Source: Luteimonas cucumeris (GTDB lineage: Bacteria; Pseudomonadota; Gammaproteobacteria; Xanthomonadales; Xanthomonadaceae). Taken from it: 64,000 nucleotides of DNA. Positions 20,154 to 29,132 of this stretch are shown here, piece by piece (the stretch's first letter is position 1; every line of letters begins with the position of its first letter). The stretch covers positions 1 to 64,000 of the forward strand of contig NZ_VLKN01000006.1 of assembly GCF_007830035.1 (NCBI RefSeq). Reading direction: 5' to 3'. The notes beneath the pieces are model-generated. The model did not search any database. It saw only the letters and a list, made by a program, of their open reading frames with translations, and had not been told where the DNA came from. The translations under genes and the position numbers were made by a program.

Positions 20154-20242
20154 CGGGAATGGAGAATCGGGAATAGGGAATCGTAAAAGCAGTCGTCGTT
20201 TCACCGCTTTTACGATTCCCTATTCTCAATTCCCGATTCCCG
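20154..20242. repeat. Long imperfect inverted repeat, family R3 copy 1
   Basis: Two 37-base arms (20154-20190 and 20206-20242) match at 33 of 37 positions as inverted repeats around a 15-base loop. The arms are built from the short unit GGGAATMGGGAATCG. A related element lies at 21255-21358. It separates tRNA(Gln) from prs and could form a very stable RNA hairpin. Confidence 0.8.
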
Positions 20243-20282
20243 TTCCACTCACCCGCAACGGTCAGAGCGACGCGGAGTAAAA

Positions 20283-21242
20283 ATGCAAGACGATCGCAAC
20301 CTGCTGGTGTTCAGCGGCAATGCCAACCGGCCGCTGGCGATGTCGGTGTGCAAGGAACTGGGCATCCGCATGGGCAAGGCGCTGGTCGGGCGCTTTTCCG
20401 ATGGCGAGGTGCAGATCGAGATCGAGGAGAACGTCCGCGGCCAGGACGTCTTCGTGCTGCAGCCGACCTGCGCGCCCAGCGCGGAGAACCTGTTCGAACT
20501 GCTGGTGCTGGTGGACGCGCTCAAGCGCGCCTCGGCCAGCAAGGTGACCGCGGTGGTGCCGTACTTCGGTTATGCGCGCCAGGACCGGCGCCCACGATCG
20601 GCGCGCGTGCCGATCACCGCCAAGGTCGCCGCGCAGATGTTCTCGACGGTGGGCACCGACCGCGTGCTGACCATCGACCTGCACGCCGACCAGATCCAGG
20701 GTTTCTTCGACGTGCCGGTCGACAACGTCTACGCCTCGCCGCTGCTGCTGGCCGACATCTGGCGCACGCACGGCACCGACAACCTGGTGGTGGTATCGCC
20801 GGACGTCGGCGGCGTGGTGCGTGCCCGGGCCATCGCCAAGCGCCTCGACGACGCCGACCTGGCGATCATCGACAAGCGCCGGCCGAAGGCCAACGTCGCC
20901 ACGGTGATGAACATCATCGGCGACGTGTCGGGCAAGGCCTGCGTGCTGGTTGACGACATCGTCGACACCGCCGGCACGCTGTGCGCGGCGGCGGGTGCGC
21001 TGAAGGCGCAGGGCGCGATCAAGGTGGTCGCGTACTGCACGCATCCGGTGCTGTCGGGCGCGGCGATCGACAACCTGACCGGCTCGCAGCTGGACGAACT
21101 GGTCGTCACCGACACCATCCCGCTGTCGGCGGCGGCACGGGCCTGCGGCAAGATCCGCCAGCTCAGCGTCGCGGAACTGCTGGCGGAGACGATCCGGCGC
21201 ATCGCGTTCGGCGAGTCGGTGAGTTCGCTGTATGTGGATTGA
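20283..21242 (+). CDS. prs: Ribose-phosphate pyrophosphokinase
   Basis: A 319-aa PRPP synthetase that makes phosphoribosyl pyrophosphate from ribose 5-phosphate and ATP for nucleotide, histidine and tryptophan synthesis. Class I motifs are present: [12 protein letters not shown] (132-143) and the PRPP-binding loop [12 protein letters not shown] (221-232). Length is typical. It follows tRNA(Gln) and precedes rplY in the order conserved in gammaproteobacteria. Confidence 0.97.
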   Translation: MQDDRNLLVFSGNANRPLAMSVCKELGIRMGKALVGRFSDGEVQIEIEENVRGQDVFVLQPTCAPSAENLFELLVLVDALKRASASKVTAVVPYFGYARQDRRPRSARVPITAKVAAQMFSTVGTDRVLTIDLHADQIQGFFDVPVDNVYASPLLLADIWRTHGTDNLVVVSPDVGGVVRARAIAKRLDDADLAIIDKRRPKANVATVMNIIGDVSGKACVLVDDIVDTAGTLCAAAGALKAQGAIKVVAYCTHPVLSGAAIDNLTGSQLDELVVTDTIPLSAAARACGKIRQLSVAELLAETIRRIAFGESVSSLYVD

Positions 21243-21254
21243 AAGCCGGGATTT

Positions 21255-21358
21255 CGAGAATGGGGAATAGGGAATCGTTTTAAAACAAGAGCTGTCATCC
21301 CGAGCGTGGCGAGGGATCCGCTTTCAACGATTCTCCATTCCCGATTCCCGATTCCCGG
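21255..21358. repeat. Inverted repeat family R3 copy 2 with embedded R2 element
   Basis: CGAGAATGGGGAATAGGGAA (21255 on) is inverted at 21326-21358 (AACGATTCTCCATTCCCGAT start). Between the arms lies an R2-type unit at 21293-21319 (GTCATCCCGAGCG, GCGAGGGATC). Together they fill much of the prs-rplY gap, suggesting stepwise insertion of small mobile or replicating palindromes. Confidence 0.7.
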
Positions 21359-21438
21359 GAACGCAGGCTCCCCTGGTCGCGGGGGAGTCCAACCGCCGCA
21401 GTGATGCGGCTTCATCGCAACGAAGTGAGTAAGTGAAA

Positions 21439-22119
21439 ATGGCTACCGAACACAAAATCGCAGCTGCCGTGCGCGGCGACGAAGGCAAGGGTGCGAGCCG
21501 CCGCCTGCGTCGCGCCGGTCAGATCCCCGCCATCGTCTATGGCGGCCAGGCCGAGCCGCAGAGCGTCCAGCTCGAGCACGAGAAGACCTGGCTGGCCAGC
21601 CAGAACGAGTGGTTCTACTCGTCGATCCTGACCCTGGATGTCGACGGCAAGGCCGAGCAGGTGCTGCTGCGTGACATGCAGCGCCATCCGTACAAGCAGC
21701 TGATCATGCACCTGGACTTCCAGCGCGTCAGCGCCAACGAGGCGATCCGCGTCGCGGTGCCGCTGCACTTCATCAACGAAGAGAAGTCGCCGGCCGGCAA
21801 GGCCGCCGGTGTCGCGGTCACGCACGAGCTGACCGAAGTGCAGATCAGCTGCCTGCCGAAGGACCTGCCGGAGTTCATCGAGATCGACCTGTCCGCGCTT
21901 GCGGTTGGCGACACGGTCCACCTGTCGCAGGTCAAGCTGCCGGCCGGCGTGGAAGTGCCCGAGCTCAAGCTCGGCGCCGACCACGACGTGGCGGTGGTCG
22001 TTGCTCGTTTCGTCAAGGAAGAGGTCGAGGAAGCGGCTGCCGAAGGCGAAGCGGCTGCCGAAGTGCCGGCCGCCAAGGTTGCCGACGACGAAGGCGACAA
22101 GGAGAACGACAAGGAGTGA
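21439..22119 (+). CDS. rplY: 50S ribosomal protein L25 (Ctc/TL5 form)
   Basis: A 226-aa long-form L25 that binds 5S rRNA. The N-terminal L25 domain (about 1-95, GKGASRRLRRAGQIPAIVYGG) is followed by the beta-rich TL5 C-terminal domain (about 100-190) and an acidic, alanine-rich tail (EEVEEAAAEGEAAAEVPA). The ATG at 21439 is used rather than the in-frame GTG six bases earlier, because MATEHKI gives the usual family start. It lies in the prs-rplY-pth-ychF cluster. Confidence 0.95.
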   Translation: MATEHKIAAAVRGDEGKGASRRLRRAGQIPAIVYGGQAEPQSVQLEHEKTWLASQNEWFYSSILTLDVDGKAEQVLLRDMQRHPYKQLIMHLDFQRVSANEAIRVAVPLHFINEEKSPAGKAAGVAVTHELTEVQISCLPKDLPEFIEIDLSALAVGDTVHLSQVKLPAGVEVPELKLGADHDVAVVVARFVKEEVEEAAAEGEAAAEVPAAKVADDEGDKENDKE

Positions 22120-22171
22120 TCGTCGCGACGCGACGTTGCTTTTTGCCGGCTTGCGGGGGATCTGCTGGAAA

Positions 22172-22200
22172 GCAGGTCCCTCACTTCGTTCGGGATGAGG
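22172..22200 (-). repeat. Dispersed repeat, family R2 copy
   Basis: Reverse complement reads CCTCATCCCGAACG followed by GTGAGGGACCTGC, the same plan as the elements at 21293, 24014 and 47865. It lies just before the pth start codon, so it forms part of the pth leader. Confidence 0.6.
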
Positions 22201-22207
22201 ACGAGAG

Positions 22208-22792
22208 ATGGCTGGTTTGCGCCTGATCGTCGGCCTCGGCAACCCGGGCCCGGAACACGCCAGGACCCGACACAACGCCGGGTTCTGGTTTGTCGATGCG
22301 CTCGCTGCGAAAACCGGAGCGCGTTTCTCGGTGGAATCCAAACTGTTCGGCGAGACCGCCAAAGCGGAAATCGCAGGACGATCGGTGTGGCTGCTCAAGC
22401 CCGCCACATACATGAACCTCAGCGGCAAATCGATCGGCGCCGCGCTGCGTTTCTGGAAGATCGAGCCCGAAGAGTGTCTGGTGGCGCACGACGAGTTGGA
22501 TCTGGCGCCGGGTATCGTTCGTTTGAAATTCGACGGCGGGCATGGTGGCCAGAACGGCGTGCGCGACACGATGGCCATGCTGGGCCACGGCAAGTTCCAT
22601 CGCCTGCGGATCGGTATCGGCCATCCCGGGAACAAGGACAAGGTCACGCCGTGGCTGCTGAAGGGCGGCCCGGACAAGGTTGACGAAATATTGATCGGAC
22701 GGGCGATCGATGACGCGCTCGATGTGCTGCCGCTGGCGGTGAACGGCGATTTCAACGAAGCGATGAAGCGCTTGCATACGGAGAAGCAGTGA
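22208..22792 (+). CDS. pth: Peptidyl-tRNA hydrolase
   Basis: A 194-aa enzyme that releases tRNA from prematurely dropped peptidyl-tRNA. Catalytic residues Asn12 (GLGNPG), His22 (TRHNAGF) and Asp95 (VAHDELDL) are present and length is typical. It lies 88 bases after rplY and just upstream of ychF, the usual proteobacterial neighbour. Confidence 0.97.
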   Translation: MAGLRLIVGLGNPGPEHARTRHNAGFWFVDALAAKTGARFSVESKLFGETAKAEIAGRSVWLLKPATYMNLSGKSIGAALRFWKIEPEECLVAHDELDLAPGIVRLKFDGGHGGQNGVRDTMAMLGHGKFHRLRIGIGHPGNKDKVTPWLLKGGPDKVDEILIGRAIDDALDVLPLAVNGDFNEAMKRLHTEKQ

Positions 22793-22872
22793 TTCGTGAC
22801 TGGTGATTGGTGATTCGCAACGGCAAGCGTCTCTGCTTGAACGAATCACCAATCACGAATCACCAATCACGG
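22791..22872. repeat. Inverted repeat family R4 copy 1
   Basis: Left arm GTGACTGGTGATTGGTGATT and right arm CGAATCACCAATCACGAATC plus CACCAATCAC are inverted copies built from GTGATTSGTGATTCG-like units. It fills the pth-ychF gap. The related element at 40045-40140 interrupts the ribosomal operon. Confidence 0.75.
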
Positions 22873-22879
22873 ATCCAAC

Positions 22880-23971
22880 ATGGGCATCAAATGCGGCATC
22901 GTCGGCCTGCCCAACGTCGGCAAGTCGACCCTGTTCAACGCGCTGACCAAGGCAGGCATCGCCGCGGCCAATTTCCCGTTCTGCACGATCGAGCCGAACG
23001 TCGGCGTGGTGCCGGTGCCGGACCCGCGCCTGAATGCGTTGTCCGACATCGTCAAGCCGCAGAAGGTGATCCCGACCGCTGTCGAATTCGTCGACATCGC
23101 CGGTCTGGTAGCCGGTGCCGCCAGCGGCGAAGGACTGGGCAACAAGTTCCTGGCGCACATCCGCGAAGTCGACGCGATCACCCACGTGGTGCGCTGCTTC
23201 GAGAACGACGACGTCATCCACGTCAACAACAAGGTCGATCCGATCGCCGATATCGAGACCATCGATACCGAACTGGCGCTGGCCGACCTGGAATCCGTCG
23301 AGAAGGCGCTGCAGCGCGCCGAGCGTTCGGCCAAGACCGGCGACAAGGAGGCCAAGGCCCGCGTCGAAGTCCTCGCCCGCGTGCGCGAAGGCCTCGATGC
23401 CGGCAAGCCGGCGCGCGCGCTAGGCCTGTCGGACGACGACAAGGCGGTGGTGCGCGACCTGTTCCTGCTCACGCTCAAGCCGGTGATGTATGTGGCCAAC
23501 GTGCTCGAGGACGGCTTCGAGAACAATCCGCACCTGGACGCGGTGCGTGCCCGCGCGGCCGGCGAGGGCGCGGAAGTGGTGCCGGTGTCGGCGGCGATCG
23601 AGGAGGAACTCTCGCAATTGGACGACGCGGACCGCGATACCTTCCTGCACGACCTCGGCCTCGACGAGCCCGGCCTGAACCGCGTGATCCGAGCCGCCTA
23701 CAAGCTGCTCGGCCTGCAGACCTATTTCACCGCTGGCGTGAAGGAAGTGCGCGCGTGGACGGTCAGGGCCGGGTCGACCGCGCCGCAGGCCGCCGCCGTG
23801 ATCCATACCGATTTCGAGAAGGGCTTCATCCGCGCCGAGACGATCGGCTACGACGACTTCATCAAGTACAAGGGCGAATCCGGTGCGCGCGACGTCGGCC
23901 GCCTGCGCCTGGAAGGCAAGGAATACCGCGTCCAGGAAGGCGACGTGCTGCACTTCCGCTTCAACGTCTGA
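22880..23971 (+). CDS. ychF: Redox-regulated ATPase YchF
   Basis: A 363-aa Obg-family P-loop ATPase that binds ribosomes and negatively affects the oxidative stress response. The G1 loop GLPNVGKST (9-17) is intact, and the YchF-specific N-terminus [16 protein letters not shown] and C-terminal TGS-domain end ([18 protein letters not shown]) are clear. It is last in the pth-ychF pair. No clear terminator follows. Confidence 0.97.
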   Translation: MGIKCGIVGLPNVGKSTLFNALTKAGIAAANFPFCTIEPNVGVVPVPDPRLNALSDIVKPQKVIPTAVEFVDIAGLVAGAASGEGLGNKFLAHIREVDAITHVVRCFENDDVIHVNNKVDPIADIETIDTELALADLESVEKALQRAERSAKTGDKEAKARVEVLARVREGLDAGKPARALGLSDDDKAVVRDLFLLTLKPVMYVANVLEDGFENNPHLDAVRARAAGEGAEVVPVSAAIEEELSQLDDADRDTFLHDLGLDEPGLNRVIRAAYKLLGLQTYFTAGVKEVRAWTVRAGSTAPQAAAVIHTDFEKGFIRAETIGYDDFIKYKGESGARDVGRLRLEGKEYRVQEGDVLHFRFNV

Positions 23972-24013
23972 TCGCATCTGCCTTTGTCGCGGCTTTGCGA
24001 AACTTTTCTGAAG

Positions 24014-24039
24014 TGTCATCCCGGACGCAGAGAGGGATC
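24014..24039 (+). repeat. Dispersed repeat, family R2 copy
   Basis: TGTCATCCCGGACG and AGAGAGGGATC match the R2 plan, and CGGGAATGACA 3' of it extends an inverted repeat with TGTCATCCCG. It lies in the ychF-TonB receptor convergent gap. Confidence 0.6.
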
Positions 24040-24131
24040 TTCACTCGGGAATGACAGGAAAAGAACAGCTGGCGGCTGAGCCGCTCCCACAAGAAGCCGC
24101 TTCCATGGCTCTTCCACAAAGCCGCGCCCAC

Positions 24132-24157
24132 AAAAAACCTCCCGTTGCCGGGAGGTT
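24132..24157 (-). terminator. Intrinsic terminator of the TonB receptor gene
   Basis: On the minus strand AACCTCCCG and CGGGAGGTT form a 9-bp stem around a GCAA loop, followed by a run of Ts, 15 bases after the receptor stop codon. Confidence 0.85.
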
Positions 24158-24171
24158 CGAGGGCGACACGG

Positions 24172-27100
24172 TCAGAGCGCCTTGCCGCCGAACTTGTAGG
24201 TGAACTGCAGGTAATAGCTGCGTCCCAGCGTGTCGAACCACGATACGTCGTAGTAGGGATAGGCGGTATAGGTCGGATCACGCGGCGGCATCTTGTCGAA
24301 CAGGTTGTCCACCGCCAGCGAGAGCCGCATGTGGTCGGTGAAGCGGTATTGCAGCGTCGCGTTGTAGCGATAGGTGGCGGCGATGTACGGGCTGCCGGCC
24401 TCTTCGTCTTCGGGATCGTAAACGCCGTCGTAGGAATCGGAGTTGGGCAGGTGGCCGAGGCGCTGGCCGTGCAGGCTCGCGGTCCAGGCGTTCCTGTCCC
24501 ACGACACGGTGGCGCTGGCCTTGGTTCGCGGGATGTCGAAGCCGCTGTTGACCGCAAATTCGTCCTCGACGATGTCGCCGTCGAACTGCTGGAAGTCGTG
24601 CTGGCGCACCCAGGTGTAGTTGCCGGTGAAGCGGAACTCGCCGATGCCGGTTTCCACCTGGTAGTGCGTGCTCAGGTCGACGCCGCTGGTGCTCTCGCGG
24701 GCGATGTTGATCGGATTGACGTGGATGCCGTACAGCCTGCCGTCGATGCGGGTCACGCGCGAGATCGCGTCCGTGCAGGTCGGCGAGTTGACGTCGACCG
24801 GCGTGCCGTCCACGCGCGAGCCGATCCGGCAATTGGCTTCGTCCTGCAGGATCGCGTCGTTGCGCATGTCCTGCACCTGGTCGCGCATGTCGATGTCGAA
24901 GTAGTCCAGCGATATGTCGAAGCGGTCCGTCGGCGACCACACCAGGCCGGCGGTCCAGGAGGTACTGGTCTCCGGGTCCAGTTCGCGGTTGCCGGAACGG
25001 GAACGGATCAGGCCCTCGTCGTTCCAACTGCAGTCCTCGAGCGCCTCGCCCGGCTCTTCGGTGCGGCAGCGGTAATAGTCCACGCCGGAAGTCTCGTCGT
25101 TGCCGATGCCGGCGTAGATGTAGTGCAGGTCGGCGGCACGAAACGCGGTGCCATAGGAGCCGCGCACCAGCAGCGTCTCGTGCGGGCGCCATTCCAGTCC
25201 GGTGCTGTAGGTGAACTTGCCGACATCGTGGCCTGCGTAGCGATAGCGGTCGTAGCGCCCTGCAGCGCTGAGGTCCAGCGCCTCGAACAGCGGCATGCGC
25301 AACTCACCGGCCGCCGCCCAGCGGTCGCGGTCGCCTTCGCCGTCGGAGTCCTTCCAGCTGTAGTAGTAGTACTCCAGCGCGTGCGGATCCGGATTCAGGG
25401 CGTACGCCTGGTTGCCGATCTCGACCACGCCAGCAAAGCCCGCTGGCCCGGCTGGCAGTTCGAACAGGCTGGTGTTGGTGACCGTGAACGACAGCGTGTC
25501 GGTGCGCGACTTGGGGTGGTAGGTGGTGTAGTCGGCGATCGAATCGTATTCCGCCCGCGTCAAAGGCGTGTACAGCCGGTTGGGATCGGCGTTGAAGATC
25601 GGCAGGTCCGAAACGTCGTCCACGCCGAGTTGCGGTCCAAGGAACAGGTTGTTGGCAGCCGCGGCGACGATCTGCGGCCAGCCGATCTCGGACTGGTATT
25701 GCGAATGGCTGAAGGCCGCTTCCCAATCCCAGTTCTCGCCGAACACGCCCTTGAAGCCGGTGACGATGCCGAACGTCTTCTGTGTGTTGCGGATCATGCC
25801 CTGATCGAGGCCGCCCATTTCCTCGGGCGCGAACTGGCGCTGCCAGTACTCGACACGATTGGTGGCCTGGTTGAAGAAATACCCCTCCTCGTTGCCATCA
25901 GGGGCCATGTAGTTCCAGCTGCGCACGTCGGTGAACAGTTCCACCTTGTGATAGCCCAGCTGCACGTCGGCGAACCATTCGGCATCGTCGCCGAAGGCGT
26001 AGCTCAGCGAGGCGTACGCGTTGGCGCCGCGGCGCTTGCTGATGATGGTTCCATAGCCGATCGATTCATCGCTGCCGCAGAAGAAGCCGGGCGGATATTC
26101 GTCAGCGACCGGATCATAGCGGCCCCAGCGCGGTCGACTGGCGCGGTAGGTGGAATCCATGTTGAGGAAGGCGAGCCGGTCGCAGGTTGTCTGGCCCGGA
26201 TCCACGTAGTACTCGTTGTCGCCGTCGTCCGGATCCCATGCGGTCTGCAGGAAAACGCGCCGCGCGGCGGCGGTGTCGTCGGGGGAGTCCTTCACCGAAT
26301 CCTGCAGGCTGCGCTCGTACGCCCACAGCGGCTTCTGGTCGAGCAACTCGATACCGTAGGCGGCGTTGAAACCGCCACGCGAAAAACCGGACGACAGGCT
26401 GAGCCTCAGCGACTCGCCGCCGCCGCGTTTGGTGTCGCCGTAACGCAGGTCGACCGTGGTGCCATCGGCATAGTCCTTCAGGATGAAGTTGACCACGCCG
26501 GAGATCGCGTCCGAGCCGTACACCGCCGACGCGCTGCCGGTCAGCACTTCGATGCGGTCGACCATGCCCAGCGGGATGTTGGAGATGTCGGTGAAATTGC
26601 TGCGGCCCTTGAACGGCATCGGAAAGTCGGCGATGCGGCGGCCGTTGACCAGCACCAGGGTACGGTTGGGCCCGAGTCCGCGCAGGTCGACCTGCTGTGC
26701 GCCGGGCGAGAAATCGCCGCCGCTGAAGGATTGCTGGCTCTGGGTTTCGCCGCCGTTCTGGGTCATCGCCCGCAGCACGTCGGGAATGCTGGCGAAGCCG
26801 CTGTCGTGGATCTCCTGCGCCGTCATGATCGACACCGGCGCCGGGCCCTCGGTCTGCGCACGCGGGATGCGCGAGCCGGTCACCTGCACCGTTTCCAGCG
26901 TCGTCGTCTGCTGCGCTGCGGCGGCGCCGGAAGCGGCGGGGGTGACCGGAGCGGGGCGGGGTGTCGGTGCTGCTTCGCTCTTCACGATCACGACGGCGCC
27001 GGAGGCATCGCGACGCGCGGCATAGCCGCTGCCGCGCAACAGCCGGTCGAGCGCTTCGTCCGACGAGCGCGCCCCTTGCACGCCTTGCGTACGCAGGCCT

Positions 27101-27279
27101 TTCAGCTGGTCGGCGCGATAGACGAACTGCGCACCCGATTGCCTGGCCAGCGAGTCCAGTGCGGCGACGAGGTCGCCAGGAGGGATGTCGATCCGCGCAG
27201 GAGCGTCGGTCTGCGCCTGTGCGGTCAACGCGGCCGAACAGGTCAATGCGAGCAGCAGTACGCGTAACGAACGCATCAT
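24172..27279 (-). CDS. TonB-dependent outer-membrane receptor with STN signalling domain
   Basis: A 1035-aa TonB-dependent transducer. Signal peptide (1-23), then an STN (secretin/TonB N-terminal) domain (about 28-101, IDIPPGDLVAALDSLARQSG), a plug domain (about 125-240, LETVQVTGSRI, RIEVLTGSASAVYGSDAISG) and a beta-barrel to the C-terminus (YYLQFTYKFGG). STN domains contact a FecR-type anti-sigma factor when ligand binds, and fecR and fecI lie directly upstream in the same direction, so receptor occupancy probably controls its own expression. Ligand is not shown by sequence. The divergent cyanophycinase and isoaspartyl peptidase suggest a peptide or cyanophycin-derived ligand rather than a siderophore. 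Start at MMRSLRVL is chosen for the signal peptide; the longer frame reads into the fecR spacer. Confidence 0.92.
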   Translation of the reverse strand: MMRSLRVLLLALTCSAALTAQAQTDAPARIDIPPGDLVAALDSLARQSGAQFVYRADQLKGLRTQGVQGARSSDEALDRLLRGSGYAARRDASGAVVIVKSEAAPTPRPAPVTPAASGAAAAQQTTTLETVQVTGSRIPRAQTEGPAPVSIMTAQEIHDSGFASIPDVLRAMTQNGGETQSQQSFSGGDFSPGAQQVDLRGLGPNRTLVLVNGRRIADFPMPFKGRSNFTDISNIPLGMVDRIEVLTGSASAVYGSDAISGVVNFILKDYADGTTVDLRYGDTKRGGGESLRLSLSSGFSRGGFNAAYGIELLDQKPLWAYERSLQDSVKDSPDDTAAARRVFLQTAWDPDDGDNEYYVDPGQTTCDRLAFLNMDSTYRASRPRWGRYDPVADEYPPGFFCGSDESIGYGTIISKRRGANAYASLSYAFGDDAEWFADVQLGYHKVELFTDVRSWNYMAPDGNEEGYFFNQATNRVEYWQRQFAPEEMGGLDQGMIRNTQKTFGIVTGFKGVFGENWDWEAAFSHSQYQSEIGWPQIVAAAANNLFLGPQLGVDDVSDLPIFNADPNRLYTPLTRAEYDSIADYTTYHPKSRTDTLSFTVTNTSLFELPAGPAGFAGVVEIGNQAYALNPDPHALEYYYYSWKDSDGEGDRDRWAAAGELRMPLFEALDLSAAGRYDRYRYAGHDVGKFTYSTGLEWRPHETLLVRGSYGTAFRAADLHYIYAGIGNDETSGVDYYRCRTEEPGEALEDCSWNDEGLIRSRSGNRELDPETSTSWTAGLVWSPTDRFDISLDYFDIDMRDQVQDMRNDAILQDEANCRIGSRVDGTPVDVNSPTCTDAISRVTRIDGRLYGIHVNPINIARESTSGVDLSTHYQVETGIGEFRFTGNYTWVRQHDFQQFDGDIVEDEFAVNSGFDIPRTKASATVSWDRNAWTASLHGQRLGHLPNSDSYDGVYDPEDEEAGSPYIAATYRYNATLQYRFTDHMRLSLAVDNLFDKMPPRDPTYTAYPYYDVSWFDTLGRSYYLQFTYKFGGKAL

Positions 27280-27370
27280 CGGGATCCCCTCCCCATCGGC
27301 GCGCGCAGTGGCACCGTATGACTGTGGGGACGAACGAGCCCGCGAAATCCCCCGCCCGCGACCGGTCGCG

Positions 27371-28432
27371 TCACTGGCTGTACAGAACGATGCGCTCGTC
27401 CTCGTGCTCGGCGCGGACCGGGAAACCTTGTTCAAGCAGCCGCACGAACACGTCGACGTTGGACCAGCGGAAGTTGCCGCCCACCCGCAGCGCGGCGACT
27501 CGGGCATCGCCGATCACGATCTTGCGGCCGTTGTAGCGGTTGAACTCGGCCGCCGCGTCGGACAGCGGGGTGTCGTGGAACGCGAGGAAACCGCTGCGCC
27601 AGTTGAGCTGCCGTTCGGCTTCTTCGACCGATCCCGACCGCACCAGCACGCCGTTGCTGGTGGCCAGCGCCACGCTGCCGGCGGGCAGCAGGGTGGTGGG
27701 TTGCGGATGACGGTCCGGGGCCGTATCGGTTTCCAGACGTACCGTGCCTTCGGTGACCACCACCCGCAGGTTCGCCGCGTCGCGACGCACGGCGTAGCGT
27801 GTGCCGACGGCAATCGCGCGGCGTGCGCCGGCGGCGACCACGAACGGCCGGCCGGGATCTTTGGCGACATCGAAGAACGCCTCGCCTTGCTGCAGATCGA
27901 TACGGCGTTCGCCGCGCGACATCGATACCAGGATGCGGCTGTCGCTGCTCAGCGTGGCGCGCGAACCGTCGGCCAGCGGTATCAGTCGCAGCTCGCCCAG
28001 CCCGGACTGATAGGAAGTCTGTTCGACTGCGGTGAGATAACGCCACATCCCCGCCGACGAAACGGCGAGCGCCAATGCGGCGGCCGCACCAAAATAGCGG
28101 CCCATCCGCGTGCTTCTCGGCGATGCGCGCGGCGCGGCGGAAGCCGGTGCCGCGCGGGTCGTGTCGTTCATGACCTCACGCGAACCGAGGAATGGCGAGG
28201 CCGTCCACTGTCCGCGCTCGGGCAAGGTGCCGGCAGGCAACCCCGCGCCCAGCGCTTTCAGCCGGTCGCTTTGCTGCCATGCGCTTTCCAGTCGCAGGAA
28301 GGCGACACGATGCGCGGTCGAGGCCGACAGCCAGGCGTCGAGACGCACTTGGTCATGGTCGGACCAGTGACCACCGTCGCGCTGCGCCAGCCAGGCCGCC
28401 GCGGTGCGTTCAATCTGCTTGCTGCTGCTCAT
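27371..28432 (-). CDS. fecR: FecR-family anti-sigma factor
   Basis: A 353-aa inner-membrane signal transducer. The cytoplasmic N-terminal FecR_N/DUF4880 region (1-60, AAAWLAQRDGGHWSDHDQVRLDAWL) binds the sigma factor. One transmembrane segment lies at about 111-130 (FGAAAALALAVSSAGMWRYL), and the periplasmic FecR domain (about 145-260, LADGSRATLSSDSRILV, GEAFFDVAKDPGRPFVV) receives the signal from the receptor STN domain. It overlaps fecI by 23 bases and is followed after 91 bases by the receptor, the usual fecI-fecR-fecA order. Confidence 0.9.
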   Translation of the reverse strand: MSSSKQIERTAAAWLAQRDGGHWSDHDQVRLDAWLSASTAHRVAFLRLESAWQQSDRLKALGAGLPAGTLPERGQWTASPFLGSREVMNDTTRAAPASAAPRASPRSTRMGRYFGAAAALALAVSSAGMWRYLTAVEQTSYQSGLGELRLIPLADGSRATLSSDSRILVSMSRGERRIDLQQGEAFFDVAKDPGRPFVVAAGARRAIAVGTRYAVRRDAANLRVVVTEGTVRLETDTAPDRHPQPTTLLPAGSVALATSNGVLVRSGSVEEAERQLNWRSGFLAFHDTPLSDAAAEFNRYNGRKIVIGDARVAALRVGGNFRWSNVDVFVRLLEQGFPVRAEHEDERIVLYSQ

Positions 28433-28994
28433 GGTCCGCTTTCCGTCCGGCTTCCGTTGCCTGTCGCGAACGACCGGCTTGCGCCGGGCCGCCGTAGAAG
28501 TGCTCGGCGATCATGCGAACACCTTTCGCGACATGTTTCTCCACGGTTTTCTCGGTAATGCCCAGGCGCGCCGCGACTTCCTTTTGCGGCAGTTCCTCGA
28601 CCCGCCGCAGCCAGACCACTTCACGGCACCGGTCCGGCAGGCGATCGAGGGCCTCGGCCAACCGCTTGAGCACCTGCCGCGCGCCCAGGCGCCGCTCCGG
28701 GGAGAGTTCGTCTATCAAGACGTGCATCGACTCGAAATCACCCACTGTCTCGATCGATACCACCCGCCCGCGTCGCAGCCGGTCGGTCATCAGGTGCCGC
28801 GCGGTGGCGAACATGAAGGATTTGGGCATCGATGGTCGCGCCTTGCCGGCCGCTTCGTAGATGCGCACGTACACTTCCTGGCGCAGGTCGTGGATGTCGT
28901 CGCGCCGTGGCCAGCAACGTCGCAGGTAGAGCACCAGCGCATCCTCGTGGACGAGGATTTCGCGGGCGAACCAGGCGTCGAGCGACTCGTCCAT
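28410..28994 (-). CDS. fecI: FecI-type ECF RNA polymerase sigma factor
   Basis: A 194-aa ECF sigma factor. Region 2 is visible at about 15-85 (DIHDLRQEVYVRIYEAA, PKSFMFATARHLMTDRLRR) and region 4 with its helix-turn-helix at about 110-165 (LPDRCREVVWLRRVEELPQKEVAARLGITEKTVEKHVAKG). It presumably transcribes the TonB receptor gene after release from the FecR protein. AAGG lies 7 bases before the ATG, and a perfect 22-bp palindrome begins 10 bases upstream of the start, so a regulator could block both transcription and translation. Confidence 0.92.
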   Translation of the reverse strand: MDESLDAWFAREILVHEDALVLYLRRCWPRRDDIHDLRQEVYVRIYEAAGKARPSMPKSFMFATARHLMTDRLRRGRVVSIETVGDFESMHVLIDELSPERRLGARQVLKRLAEALDRLPDRCREVVWLRRVEELPQKEVAARLGITEKTVEKHVAKGVRMIAEHFYGGPAQAGRSRQATEAGRKADHEQQQAD

Positions 28995-29003
28995 GCGGCG
29001 ACC

Positions 29004-29025
29004 TTACCCGATCGCGATCGGGTAA
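29004..29025. promoter_or_regulatory. Perfect 22-bp palindrome between fecI and the cyanophycinase gene
   Basis: The half-site TTACCCGATCG (29004-29014) is followed directly by its exact reverse complement (29015-29025). It lies 9 bases from the fecI start and 107 bases before the cyanophycinase start, in the divergent control region. It fits an operator for a dimeric repressor or activator. It does not match Fur or CRP consensus sequences by eye. Confidence 0.6.
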
Positions 29026-29132
29026 AAAGCCATCGCGAAGATAAATTCTCGCAGGGCGCAACGGGATGGGGGATGTCGCGCCCACGTTCGTCCCGGACTC
29101 AATGGCCGTGCGAAACGCGGGGGAGAACAAGC

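Noticed and set aside
24145-27267. 1040-codon open frame on the plus strand
   Set aside because: It is wholly antisense to the TonB receptor, whose translation has a clear signal peptide, plug and barrel; the opposite frame has no recognisable domain and is a product of high GC codon bias.
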